DNA from: Opitutaceae bacterium | Lineage (GTDB): Bacteria; Verrucomicrobiota; Verrucomicrobiia; Opitutales; Opitutaceae | Length of the DNA: 64,000 nt | Direction of reading: 5' to 3' | Assembly: GCA_028688225.1 (NCBI GenBank) | Contig: JAQTYQ010000004.1 | Location: forward strand, 124,001 to 188,000 | Translations under genes and position numbers: made by a program | In this document: one piece after another, positions 1 through 7,472 of the stretch | Numbering within the stretch: position 1 is the stretch's first letter | Layout: each line of letters begins with the position of its first letter | The notes under the pieces: generated by a model | What the model saw: only the letters and a program-made list of their open reading frames with translations | Databases searched by the model: none | What the model was told of the DNA's origin: nothing

Positions 1-102
1 CATGCGAAGACGGCGACGCTGGCCATCTTCAAGCACCTGGGCATGCGGCATCCGCTGACCGACGAGTTTTTTCGCGCCTACAGCATGGCGGTGAACGTGT
101 GA
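1..102 (+). CDS. C-terminal end of an unidentified protein (partial)
   Basis: The window opens inside a plus-strand reading frame that ends at a TGA. Only 33 residues remain, ending AYSMAVNV, which is too little to assign a family. About 260 bases without a convincing gene follow. They contain a palindromic GGCTTGCAGGCC-type repeat and then the promoter region of the next gene. Presence of a gene end is likely; its function is unknown. Confidence 0.5.
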   Translation, partial: HAKTATLAIFKHLGMRHPLTDEFFRAYSMAVNV

Positions 103-291
103 AGAGGCCACTCTCAGCGCCTTCGTGCGGCGGGCAGGGGTTCCAAAAGGCCCGGCTTGCAGGCCGTCTTCGGGCGAATGGACGGCTTTCGCTGCCCGGC
201 TGGCAACGCGACGGACTCGAAGCACGGCACATCCTTATGTTGTCGGCGCGCACGCGGTATTTTCGACCAAGATGGTGGTGCAGATCGTGGT

Positions 292-321
292 TTGATGTTT
301 TGGGCATACGCTCTTTACGCT
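292..321 (+). promoter_or_regulatory. Candidate promoter with GGGCATACGCTC palindrome (site 1)
   Basis: TTGATG at 292 and TACGCT at 316 are 18 bases apart and form a plausible sigma70-type promoter. Between them lies GGGCATACGCTCTTTA, almost identical to the element at 6438-6453 and related to the one at 13442-13455. It is about 50 bases upstream of the CoA-disulfide reductase gene. The repeated sequence is seen directly; promoter and operator roles are inferred. Confidence 0.55.
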
Positions 322-362
322 TCCGTTGTCAACGCCGACGCCCGTAGCATGGAATCCTTCCG

Positions 363-2036
363 ATGAACACTGTCCCTCCCCTGCGTTTCGTCATCGTCGG
401 CGGCGTGGCCGCCGGCGCTTCCGCCGCCGCCCGCGCCCGCCGTCTTTCCGAGTTGGCCTCGATCACGCTGTTGGAGCGCGGTCCCGATGTGTCGTTTGCC
501 AATTGCGGACTGCCCTACTTCATTGGGGGTGAGATCAAGCAGCGCGAGGCGCTGGCGGTGCAGACGCCGCAGACGCTCAAGGCGATGCTCAACCTCGATG
601 TGCGCACCAGCACGGAGGCCGTGGCCCTGGACCGGGCGGGCAAGCGCATTCAGGTGCGGACCCTTGCCAGCGGCACGACGGAGTGGCTGCCGTACGACAA
701 GCTCCTGTTGGCGCCGGGCGCGGTGCCGCTGCGGCCCGCCCTGCTTGGCATCGACGACGCCCGCATCTTCACCCTGCGCTCGCTGCAGGACATGGACCGG
801 ATCAAGGCCGCCGCGGCCAGGGCGGAACGGGTGACAGTGATCGGGGCCGGTTTCATCGGTCTGGAAATGGCCGAGCAACTGGTCCGTCTCGGCAAGAAGG
901 TGACCTTGGTCGAATTGCTGGACCAGGTGCTGCCGCCCCTGGATCGCCTCATGACGTTGTTCATCGAGGACGAGCTTCGCCGGCATGGGATCGACCTCAT
1001 CCTTGGTGACGGCATTGCGGCGTTCGACGGTGCCGGCGGGTTGACCTGCCGCCTCCAATCCGGTCGCACGATCGCGGCCGACCTCGTCGTACTCTCGATC
1101 GGCGTCCGTCCCGACACCGGCTTGGCGCGGGAAGCCGGCCTCGCGCTCGGCCCTCGCGGCCACATCCGCGTCAACAAGTTCATGCAGACCTCCGATCCCG
1201 ACGTTTACGCCGCGGGCGACGCGATCGAATCCACCGATCGGGTCACGGGCGATCCCGTCAGCGTGCCGTTGGGCGGTCCCGCGAACCGCCAGGGGCGGCT
1301 GGCGGCGGATCATATTTTCGCCCCGCAGACCGCGAAGTCGTTCCCAGGTCTGCTCGGCACGGCGATTGTGCGCGCTTTCGGCGTTTCCGCCGGTCTTACC
1401 GGCTGGTCGGAGAAACGCCTGCGGGCCGCCGGGCGGCGCTTTCGAACCGTGACGGTGAATGACAACCATCACGCGGGCTATTTCCCCGGCGCCAAGCCGC
1501 TGATACTGAAATTGCTATGGGATCCCGACACGGGCCGGGTGCTCGGGGCGCAGGCGGCGGGCCTGGACGGCGTGGACAAGCGGCTCGATGTCATCGCCAC
1601 GGCCATCGCGGGTGGACTGATCATCGACGATCTGGCGGACCTCGAACTCGCCTACGCCCCGCCGTTCGGCGCGGCGAAGGACATCGTCAATCTGGCGGGT
1701 TTCGCCGCCTGCAACACCCGGGACGGACTGGCCACCCCGGTCGATGCGCTGCCGGATGATCCCGCCGTCCAGGTTCTCGACGTGCGCCCGCCCGCGCTGG
1801 TCCAGGCGCACCCGTTGCCGCGCAAGGGCGTGTTGAACATTCCGCTCAGTGCGCTCCGGGCCCGGCTGAATGAGCTCGACCGCACCCGTCCCGTCGTGAC
1901 CGTCTGTGCCCTCGGCAAGATCGCCTATTTTGCCGCCCGCATCCTCGCGCAAAACGGCTTCCGGGTCTCGTGCCTGACCGGGGGCATCCGCGCCCATTGG
2001 GATCCCCGCTCGCCGGCCAAGCTACCGACGCCCTGA
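363..2036 (+). CDS. CoA-disulfide reductase-type flavoprotein with C-terminal rhodanese domain
   Basis: A 557-residue pyridine-nucleotide-disulfide oxidoreductase. The N-terminus has a dinucleotide-binding GGVAAG at about 13-18. The single redox cysteine C48 lies in SFANCGLPY, the signature of the CoA-disulfide reductase/NADH oxidase/polysulfide reductase group. A second NAD-binding motif (VIGAGFIGLEMAEQ) is near 160, and the FAD-binding segment YAAGDAIE near 280. The last ~100 residues are a rhodanese domain with catalytic-type Cys515 (VTVCALGK). Characterised fusions of this kind (CoADR-RHD) reduce CoA disulfide, persulfides or polysulfide with NAD(P)H. The start is the ATG just after the candidate promoter. 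It is likely a cytoplasmic sulfane-sulfur or thiol-redox enzyme, sharing its promoter motif with the Fe-S/cofactor genes nearby. Confidence 0.9.
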   Translation: MNTVPPLRFVIVGGVAAGASAAARARRLSELASITLLERGPDVSFANCGLPYFIGGEIKQREALAVQTPQTLKAMLNLDVRTSTEAVALDRAGKRIQVRTLASGTTEWLPYDKLLLAPGAVPLRPALLGIDDARIFTLRSLQDMDRIKAAAARAERVTVIGAGFIGLEMAEQLVRLGKKVTLVELLDQVLPPLDRLMTLFIEDELRRHGIDLILGDGIAAFDGAGGLTCRLQSGRTIAADLVVLSIGVRPDTGLAREAGLALGPRGHIRVNKFMQTSDPDVYAAGDAIESTDRVTGDPVSVPLGGPANRQGRLAADHIFAPQTAKSFPGLLGTAIVRAFGVSAGLTGWSEKRLRAAGRRFRTVTVNDNHHAGYFPGAKPLILKLLWDPDTGRVLGAQAAGLDGVDKRLDVIATAIAGGLIIDDLADLELAYAPPFGAAKDIVNLAGFAACNTRDGLATPVDALPDDPAVQVLDVRPPALVQAHPLPRKGVLNIPLSALRARLNELDRTRPVVTVCALGKIAYFAARILAQNGFRVSCLTGGIRAHWDPRSPAKLPTP

Positions 2037-2151
2037 TGGGTGCGTGAGGCGTCGGGCCGGCCAGGCGGTCAGACTTCCCGCGGACGGCGGCCGGCCGATA
2101 TGGCCGGGTTTCCGAATGGCGTCTGATCGGGGGCAACCGGACGCACAGAAC

Positions 2152-2406
2152 TCAAGCCAACGGACTTGGGCCGGTCGGCTGCGTTCGTGGTTCATGTGCT
2201 TTCCGGCCCAGGACGCGTTCATAGGCGCGGCAGAACGGGCACACGCGGCTCTCAACCTGTCGCACGAACTGGAAAGCGGCGCCGCGCTGACGCCGCCGTG
2301 CGCGACGGCATACCGGACAGTTCCGGCAAACCTTCGCCAGCGCCTGGTTGAGTCGGGATGGTTGCGGCATGGGCAGGGCAAACCGTCGGGTGCACTTTCC
2401 CACCAA
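2152..2406 (-). CDS. Small double-CxxC zinc-ribbon-like protein
   Basis: An 84-residue reading frame holding CRNCPVC and, about 25 residues later, CPFC followed by RAYERV. The paired cysteine knuckles suggest a zinc ribbon or rubredoxin-like metal site. The protein is basic. It lies on the same strand as and 142 bases downstream of the ferritin-like gene, in an otherwise empty 500-base gap between converging genes. A start at the internal Met (2370) is also possible. No function is recognised. The cysteine spacing is why I treat it as real. Confidence 0.45.
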   Translation of the reverse strand: MVGKCTRRFALPMPQPSRLNQALAKVCRNCPVCRRARRRQRGAAFQFVRQVESRVCPFCRAYERVLGRKAHEPRTQPTGPSPLA

Positions 2407-2455
2407 AACAACTATTGGTTTTTACCGGGCCACGCGCGCAAAAAGTGGCGGCGCA

Positions 2456-2480
2456 CGGAACCCGGCGACGCCGGGTTCCG
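2456..2480. terminator. Perfect 11-bp hairpin between convergent transcription units
   Basis: Arms of 11 bases (CGGAACCCGGC and its complement) flank a 3-base loop. It sits between the plus-strand CoA-disulfide reductase and the minus-strand ferritin operon. There is no U-tract, so it is a candidate bidirectional terminator or a repeat rather than a classical intrinsic terminator. Confidence 0.4.
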
Positions 2481-2548
2481 CCATGCGTTGGTGCAGGTTC
2501 CGGCCTGGCAGCCGTGAATGGCGATCGGACCGGGATCGTGATCCACGG

Positions 2549-3001
2549 TCAGGTTTTTCCGCGGCTCTTGCGGAAACCGGCGAAGAGACAGCAGTGTTCC
2601 TCCTCGTCGGCGAGCAACTCGACGGCCAGGTCTTGGGTGACGTAGTCCACGCCGTCGCACGCCTTGATGATCTTCTTGTAGGTGGCGATGGCGCCCTCCT
2701 CCGCCTCGATCACCCCCGCGATCACGCGGCGAAGGTCGGTCGAGTCCTCGGGCGGCTGCAGCGACTTCTGCGTGCGTTTGAGATCGAGGGAACCGGGCGG
2801 GCGCCCGCCGAGCTGCTTGATGCGCCGGGCCAGTTTCTGCGCATGGCCGAGTTCCTCGACGACCTCCTCGTCGAGCGACTCCTTGACCTCCTCGGCGCGG
2901 AGTCCATCGAGCCACACGGAATTGGCAAGGTAGTTGGCGACGGTTTCCAATTCGGCCGCATAGGCGGCTTGCAGCAAGGTGATGATGGCTTTGTTCTTCA
3001 T
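2549..3001 (-). CDS. Ferritin-like diiron protein (bacterioferritin/rubrerythrin superfamily)
   Basis: A 150-residue four-helix protein. Candidate diiron ligands are E17/E19, an ExxH pair at E50/H53, an EAEE segment near residue 100 and DEEEH near 135. This matches the bacterioferritin/Dps-like ferritin superfamily, which binds iron and consumes peroxide or stores Fe. It has no rubredoxin-type CxxC domain, so it is not a classical rubrerythrin. The start is the ATG 13 bases after the radical SAM stop; the longer upstream frame is not protein-like. It is the last clear member of the five-gene minus-strand run that starts at 6424, suggesting iron handling or oxidative protection for that operon. 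Confidence 0.8.
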   Translation of the reverse strand: MKNKAIITLLQAAYAAELETVANYLANSVWLDGLRAEEVKESLDEEVVEELGHAQKLARRIKQLGGRPPGSLDLKRTQKSLQPPEDSTDLRRVIAGVIEAEEGAIATYKKIIKACDGVDYVTQDLAVELLADEEEHCCLFAGFRKSRGKT

Positions 3002-3014
3002 GGGATTGAGGATG

Positions 3015-4079
3015 TCACGCGCCGATCTTGTTGTCGATGACGGCGTTCTCTTTCGGATAGCGCAAACCCGCTGCGACGATGAACGGTTCGCCGAAGCGGG
3101 CCACGACTTGAATGCGCCCGGCGGCCAGCAGGTCCGCGACCAGCGCGTTGATGCGCGCCGCCGGCCAGCCGGCGAACACGGAGGCAAGATCAGCGCGGCG
3201 CAACGGATGCCGGGTGACGATGGCCACGAGGTCCGGGTCAGCCGGGGCGGCGTGTACCGTTGCGGCCGGCATGGCCGGGGGCGGAGTCAGTGACGCCTTG
3301 GCGCCGAGGATGGCCTGGGCGCACCTCAGGCCATCGGTGTCTGGCGGGCGCACCCACGGCTCGACCGGGCAGCGGGACGGGAGAATGAGATGGATCTCGT
3401 CCGGGCCAATGTGCTCGAGGACTGCGGCCAGCCGGCGGAGTGCCGGTTCCGAGTCGTTGAGACCGGCCACCAGCATCACTTCGATCCACAACCGGCCGCG
3501 GGACCTCAGTCGGGCGAATGCCGCTATGCCGGCCACATGTTGCTCGAACGTCAGACACCGGTGCGGGCGGTTGAGCCGCCGGAAGAGATCCGCGTCTCCA
3601 GTGTCGAGTGTCGGCAGGACGGCGTCCGCCGCGGCCAGTTCGGCGCGCACTTCGGCGAGATGCAGGAGCGAGCCATTGGTGATGACGGCCACGGGATGAT
3701 CGCTCAGGCGTTTGACCTCGCGGATCAAGTCGCCGGTGCCGCGGTGCAACGTGCCTTCGCCCGAAGCCACGAAGGTGATCCAGTCGATGGAATCGGAGCG
3801 CAACGCCGCCAGCCGCGCCCGCACCTCGGCGAGGATCCTTTCAACGGGAAAAAAGTCCTTCCGCGCATTCGTGAGCGGGTGGGTCCGGCCGAGCTGGCAG
3901 TAAACACAGTTCCAGTTGCAGGTCTTGGACGGCACCGTGTCGATGCCGAGCGAACGGCCCAGCCGCCGCGAGGGCACCGGCCCGAAGACGTAGCGCAACC
4001 CGTCGGATGCTTCCCCTGCTCCTGGCGCCACTCGAGGAACCGGGGGCGGATCGGCCGGAGCTGGTGGCTGCCTTTTCAC
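3015..4079 (-). CDS. COG0731-type radical SAM protein
   Basis: A 354-residue protein with the radical SAM cluster motif CX3CX2C at C54, C58 and C61 (CNWNCVYC), preceded by FGPVPSRRLG, typical of the COG0731 Fe-S oxidoreductase group. A SAM-binding GEGT-like segment follows. The C-terminal ~80 residues look like a winged-helix domain (HPLRRADLASVFAG). It should bind a [4Fe-4S] cluster and cleave SAM; the substrate is unknown. The GTG start overlaps the Mrp stop by four bases (GTGA), indicating translational coupling to the Fe-S carrier ATPase. The coupling and neighbours suggest cofactor or Fe-S maturation rather than tRNA modification, but that is inference. Confidence 0.8.
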   Translation of the reverse strand: MKRQPPAPADPPPVPRVAPGAGEASDGLRYVFGPVPSRRLGRSLGIDTVPSKTCNWNCVYCQLGRTHPLTNARKDFFPVERILAEVRARLAALRSDSIDWITFVASGEGTLHRGTGDLIREVKRLSDHPVAVITNGSLLHLAEVRAELAAADAVLPTLDTGDADLFRRLNRPHRCLTFEQHVAGIAAFARLRSRGRLWIEVMLVAGLNDSEPALRRLAAVLEHIGPDEIHLILPSRCPVEPWVRPPDTDGLRCAQAILGAKASLTPPPAMPAATVHAAPADPDLVAIVTRHPLRRADLASVFAGWPAARINALVADLLAAGRIQVVARFGEPFIVAAGLRYPKENAVIDNKIGA

Positions 4080-4936
4080 GAGACCTCGATTCCGAGCAGA
4101 CGGTCCACGATGCCATGGAACGCGCGCGTGGTCGGGGTATCGGCGTCGAGCATGGCGAAAGGCGAGCCGGCGTCTCCCCCCGCGACGACGGCGGGGTCGA
4201 ATGGGATCCGACCGAGCAACGGGACTCCCGCCTCGCGGGCCAGCGACTCGCCGCCGCCGGCACCGAACAGATCGACCGCGTGTCCGCAATGGGGACAGAC
4301 GAAGCCGCTCATGTTTTCCACCAGCCCGGCGATCGGCAGGTCTACCTGGTGGCAAAACGTCAGGCAGCGGCGCACGTCGGCCACCGCCACCTCCTGGGGG
4401 GTGGTGACGACCACCGCCGCGGCGGGCTCCCCGGCCAGTTGCACCACCGCCAGCGGCTCGTCGCCCGTACCCGGCGGGCAGTCGACGACCAGATAATCCA
4501 GCTCGCCCCACCGGACGTCGCTGAGAAACTGGCGGATGACGCTGTGTTTCCGCGGACCGCGCCAGACGATCGCATCGCTACCGCTGGTGGTGAGATAACC
4601 GATCGACATCAATTTCAATCCCGGCCCGCCCTCGACCGGCAGCATGGTGTTGCCCTGGACGCGAATCCGTCCGTCCGGCACCCGCAGGAGGGTGGGTATG
4701 CTCGGACCGTGCACGTCCACATCGAGCAACCCGACCCGCCGGCCGTGGCGCGCGAGCGCGATGGCCAGATTGACCGCCACGGTGCTCTTGCCCACGCCGC
4801 CCTTGCCCGAGAGCACGAACAACCGCTGCCGGATGGCGAGCATGCGGGCCTGCAACAGGGCCTCATCGGCCATCTGGGTGGCGGCGTTTTTGGTGGGATC
4901 GATCGGCGGGGGCGGTTTTTCGGTGGTGCAATGCAT
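4076..4936 (-). CDS. Mrp/NBP35-family Fe-S cluster carrier ATPase
   Basis: A 286-residue P-loop ATPase of the deviant Walker A (SIMIBI/MinD) class. GKGGVGKST is at about 44-52, the LLDVDVHGPS switch near 70, and DCPPGTGDE near 150. A CPHC pair near residue 220 is the conserved CxxC through which Mrp/NBP35 proteins hold a bridging [4Fe-4S] cluster. It lacks the DUF59 N-terminal domain of full-length ApbC. It acts in the cytosol as a scaffold or carrier delivering Fe-S clusters. It is coupled by a GTGA overlap to the radical SAM gene downstream, which makes that protein a plausible client. Confidence 0.9.
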   Translation of the reverse strand: MHCTTEKPPPPIDPTKNAATQMADEALLQARMLAIRQRLFVLSGKGGVGKSTVAVNLAIALARHGRRVGLLDVDVHGPSIPTLLRVPDGRIRVQGNTMLPVEGGPGLKLMSIGYLTTSGSDAIVWRGPRKHSVIRQFLSDVRWGELDYLVVDCPPGTGDEPLAVVQLAGEPAAAVVVTTPQEVAVADVRRCLTFCHQVDLPIAGLVENMSGFVCPHCGHAVDLFGAGGGESLAREAGVPLLGRIPFDPAVVAGGDAGSPFAMLDADTPTTRAFHGIVDRLLGIEVS

Positions 4937-4965
4937 GGGAGTCTTCTGTCAGGGCGGCGGCCGGT

Positions 4966-5598
4966 TCAGGCTAGGGTTACACCGCGGTCGTTGGAAAATG
5001 ATCGTCCGCCGGCGGTCCCGGTCGGATAGTCGACGATCAAAACACCGTCGAGGTGGTCCACCTCGTGTTGGAGCACCCGCGCCAGCAGCCCCCGGGCTTC
5101 GAAATGCACGGGTGATCCAGGCGGGTCGAGGCCGCGCACCTCGACGATCCGGGCCCGTTCGACCTCGACCGCCACCCCCGGCAGGCTGAGGCAGCCCTCG
5201 GTCATGCGGTCCCGCGGCGGGGCCGGCGTCAGCAGCGGATTGAGGAGGCAGACGGGGCCCTCGCCGATGTCGGCCACAATCAATCGCACCAAGAGTCCGA
5301 TCTGGGGCGCCGCCAATCCGATGCCGTGATGCGCGCGCATCAATTCAAGCATGGCGCGGGCGAGAGCCTCCACTGCGCGTCCCCGGCGATCCAGCGGCCG
5401 GGCGATCTCACGCAAAACGGGATCCGGAAACAGTCGCAACCGGAGCGGCCGACGCCGGAGGTCATCCGTGCCGTGGAGCCTGCGGGTGCCTGGCCCCGCC
5501 GCGTTCACCCCCCCGGGGCCGGCCCGAAGGCGGGGCGGCATTGGCGGGAAGACGAAATGGCGGTGACCGGAATGACATGGGTCATGCAGCCGGTTCAA
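4966..5598 (-). CDS. def: Peptide deformylase
   Basis: All three deformylase motifs are intact: GIGLAAPQIG, EGCLSLPG with the metal-binding Cys, and HEVDHLDG with the two His ligands and catalytic Glu. The enzyme removes formyl from N-terminal fMet using Fe2+. The first ATG (5598) overlaps the preceding hydrolase by 17 bases. The conserved domain starts only ~50 residues in (LRLRLFPDPVLREIA), so an internal start such as 5544 is equally possible. Finding it in a cofactor operon rather than beside fmt is unusual. It could be a second, stress-responsive deformylase; whether another def exists in the genome cannot be seen here. Confidence 0.85.
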   Translation of the reverse strand: MNRLHDPCHSGHRHFVFPPMPPRLRAGPGGVNAAGPGTRRLHGTDDLRRRPLRLRLFPDPVLREIARPLDRRGRAVEALARAMLELMRAHHGIGLAAPQIGLLVRLIVADIGEGPVCLLNPLLTPAPPRDRMTEGCLSLPGVAVEVERARIVEVRGLDPPGSPVHFEARGLLARVLQHEVDHLDGVLIVDYPTGTAGGRSFSNDRGVTLA

Positions 5599-6424
5599 AG
5601 GTCAGCCTCGTCCCGGCGGCGCATGGGATGCAGCGTGTCGGAAACTCCCTCCAGAAAGTCGCGACGGCCGCGAATCCGGTGCAATGGACGGCACCGATGC
5701 GATGCACGTCGAGGTGGCGGAACGCCGCCAATGTCTCCGCCACCCGCCGCGGGCTCGCGTTTTCCAGATGCATGCCGCCGAGCACGGTGTGGATCGGCGC
5801 GCCGTGCGTGAGGTGACAGATGTGTTCAAGGGTGTTGACCACCCCGGCGTGCGCACACCCCAGCACGACCACGACGCCGGCGCGAGTGGTGAAGAACAAA
5901 GCCTGGTCGTCGAGCAACGGGTCGGGCTGCGTGAGCGCTTCGTCAAGGTAGAACGGCCCGCCGGTGTCTTCAAAATCGTTGGTCCGCGGAATTTCGCCGG
6001 TTGTCCAGACTCCCGAGACGACTTCGCACGGCTCGCGCGTGACAATCACCCGGCGCTTGTCGCGCAGAAACCACTCGGTTTCGACGAACGGCGTGCTGAT
6101 GCACCGGGCGCCGGCCGCTGGATCGGCCCCGGAGAATTTCTTTTCGGTGGCACGCGGATGCAGGTAGAGCGCCGCCGGCCACGCCACGGCCAGTGCCGCC
6201 TCCAACCCGCCCGCGTGGTCAAAGTGCCCGTGGCTGAGCACGACGGCGTCGGCCCGTGCCAGGTCGATGCCGAGGGCCTTGGCGTTGTTGAGCAACGCCA
6301 TGCCCTGGCCGGTGTCGAACAGCACGCGGTGCGCGCCGGTGTCGATCCAGTACGAAAGCCCGTGTTCGCCGAGGATGCCGGCGCCGCGGGCGGTATTTTC
6401 CACGAGGACGGTGAGGGAGATCAT
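5582..6424 (-). CDS. COG1237 MBL-fold metallo-hydrolase
   Basis: A 280-residue metallo-beta-lactamase-fold protein. The HxHxDH metal motif is at H65, H67, D69 and H70 (SHGHFDHAGG), and GCAHAGVVN supplies a later His ligand. The N-terminal pattern (LTVLVENTA...GEHGLSYWIDT) is that of COG1237, related to the archaeal dihydropterin ribofuranosylaminobenzene phosphate synthase. In bacteria the substrate is unknown. It is the first gene of the minus-strand run. Its ATG is only 43 bases from the start of the divergent GTPase, with the shared palindrome between them. Confidence 0.85.
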   Translation of the reverse strand: MISLTVLVENTARGAGILGEHGLSYWIDTGAHRVLFDTGQGMALLNNAKALGIDLARADAVVLSHGHFDHAGGLEAALAVAWPAALYLHPRATEKKFSGADPAAGARCISTPFVETEWFLRDKRRVIVTREPCEVVSGVWTTGEIPRTNDFEDTGGPFYLDEALTQPDPLLDDQALFFTTRAGVVVVLGCAHAGVVNTLEHICHLTHGAPIHTVLGGMHLENASPRRVAETLAAFRHLDVHRIGAVHCTGFAAVATFWREFPTRCIPCAAGTRLTFEPAA

Positions 6425-6427
6425 GGG

Positions 6428-6457
6428 TTGACGTTATGGGCATATGCTCTTTATTCG
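6428..6457. promoter_or_regulatory. Divergent promoter with GGGCATATGCTC palindrome (site 2)
   Basis: The whole gap between the start codons of the hydrolase (6424) and the GTPase (6468) is 43 bases. Reading plus, TTGACG (6428) and TATTCG (6452) are 18 bases apart, with the palindrome centred at 6443. The same spacing and hexamer types occur at site 1. A transcript from here would have almost no leader. The element could serve both directions. Sequence repetition is observed; function is inferred. Confidence 0.6.
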
Positions 6458-6467
6458 GCATCTGTCA

Positions 6468-7472
6468 ATGTCACCCTCTCCGGACCCAGTCCTGCCTGTC
6501 ACTCTCCTCTCCGGCTTTCTCGGCGCGGGCAAAACCACGCTCTTGCGCCATCTGCTGGATGGCGTGCCGGACCGTCGGCGGATCGCCGTCCTGGAAAACG
6601 AGCTGGGCGAGCTCGCGATCGATGACGAACTCGTCGCCGAGGCCCGCCCGGGCCGGCTCGCCACCGTGCTGGGGCGCACCTGCTGCGAGGCGCGGGCGGA
6701 GTTTGTCGAGCTGCTGCACGAAATGACGCGGGTGGCGGACAAATTCGGCCGGCTCATTATCGAAACGACCGGCGTCGCCCACCCGGGCATGCTGGCGTAC
6801 TCCTTTCTGGCCGATCCGGTGCTACGCCGCAGTTTCCGCCTCGACGGCATCGTGACGGTGGTCGATGCCGCGCATTTTGCCGCGCACGCCGGCGGCGACG
6901 GACATGCTTTGGAGCAGGTGGCCTATGCCGACGCATTGGTCGTCAACAAGCGCGACCTCGTGGAACCGACAGCGTTGGCGGTCTTGCTGGCCAACCTGCG
7001 CCGGATCAACGGCACGGCCCGCGTTTTTGTGACGCAGGATGCGCAGGCGCCGGTCGCCGATCTGCTCGACCTCGGAGGGTTCGACTTGGCGCGGGTGGAA
7101 AACGGTGTGAGCGGCTGCCGCGAGCAGGAGCCGCAGGCGGAATCCGCCGGGGGCCACCACGAGCACGAGATCGAAACGGTGGCGCTGAGCCTGGCCGACC
7201 ATTACGACTTCGAGCGGTTCAGGGCGTGGCTGGAGGCGTTTATCGCGGAGCATGCGGCCGGCATTTATCGGGCTAAAGGAATCGTCGCGCTGCATGGCGT
7301 GGACGAGCGGCTGGTGTTCCAGGGCGTGCATGGGCGGTTCCAAGCCGGACTCGGCCGGCCGTGGGGCGGGGAGCGGGCCGTGTCGCGAATGGTCTTCATT
7401 GGGCGCGATCTCGACCGCGACGCCATTGAGCGCGGTCTGGCGGAGTGCCGGGCGGAGGTGATGCCTTCATGA
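6468..7472 (+). CDS. COG0523-family G3E GTPase (CobW-like metallochaperone)
   Basis: A 334-residue GTPase with Walker A GFLGAGKTT near 16-24, ENELGE near 43, ETTG, and NKRDL as the guanine-specificity motif. A CobW C-terminal domain follows. The family CxCC metal motif (usually GCICC) is reduced to TCC (C72, C73), so one cysteine is missing or replaced. A GGHHEHE stretch near the C-domain junction is a possible extra metal site. COG0523 proteins insert or traffic Zn, Co, Ni or Fe. The ATG at 6468 was preferred to 6444, which lies inside the palindrome. The stop overlaps the SufB start (ATGA), tying it to an Fe-S scaffold protein. Confidence 0.85.
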   Translation: MSPSPDPVLPVTLLSGFLGAGKTTLLRHLLDGVPDRRRIAVLENELGELAIDDELVAEARPGRLATVLGRTCCEARAEFVELLHEMTRVADKFGRLIIETTGVAHPGMLAYSFLADPVLRRSFRLDGIVTVVDAAHFAAHAGGDGHALEQVAYADALVVNKRDLVEPTALAVLLANLRRINGTARVFVTQDAQAPVADLLDLGGFDLARVENGVSGCREQEPQAESAGGHHEHEIETVALSLADHYDFERFRAWLEAFIAEHAAGIYRAKGIVALHGVDERLVFQGVHGRFQAGLGRPWGGERAVSRMVFIGRDLDRDAIERGLAECRAEVMPS

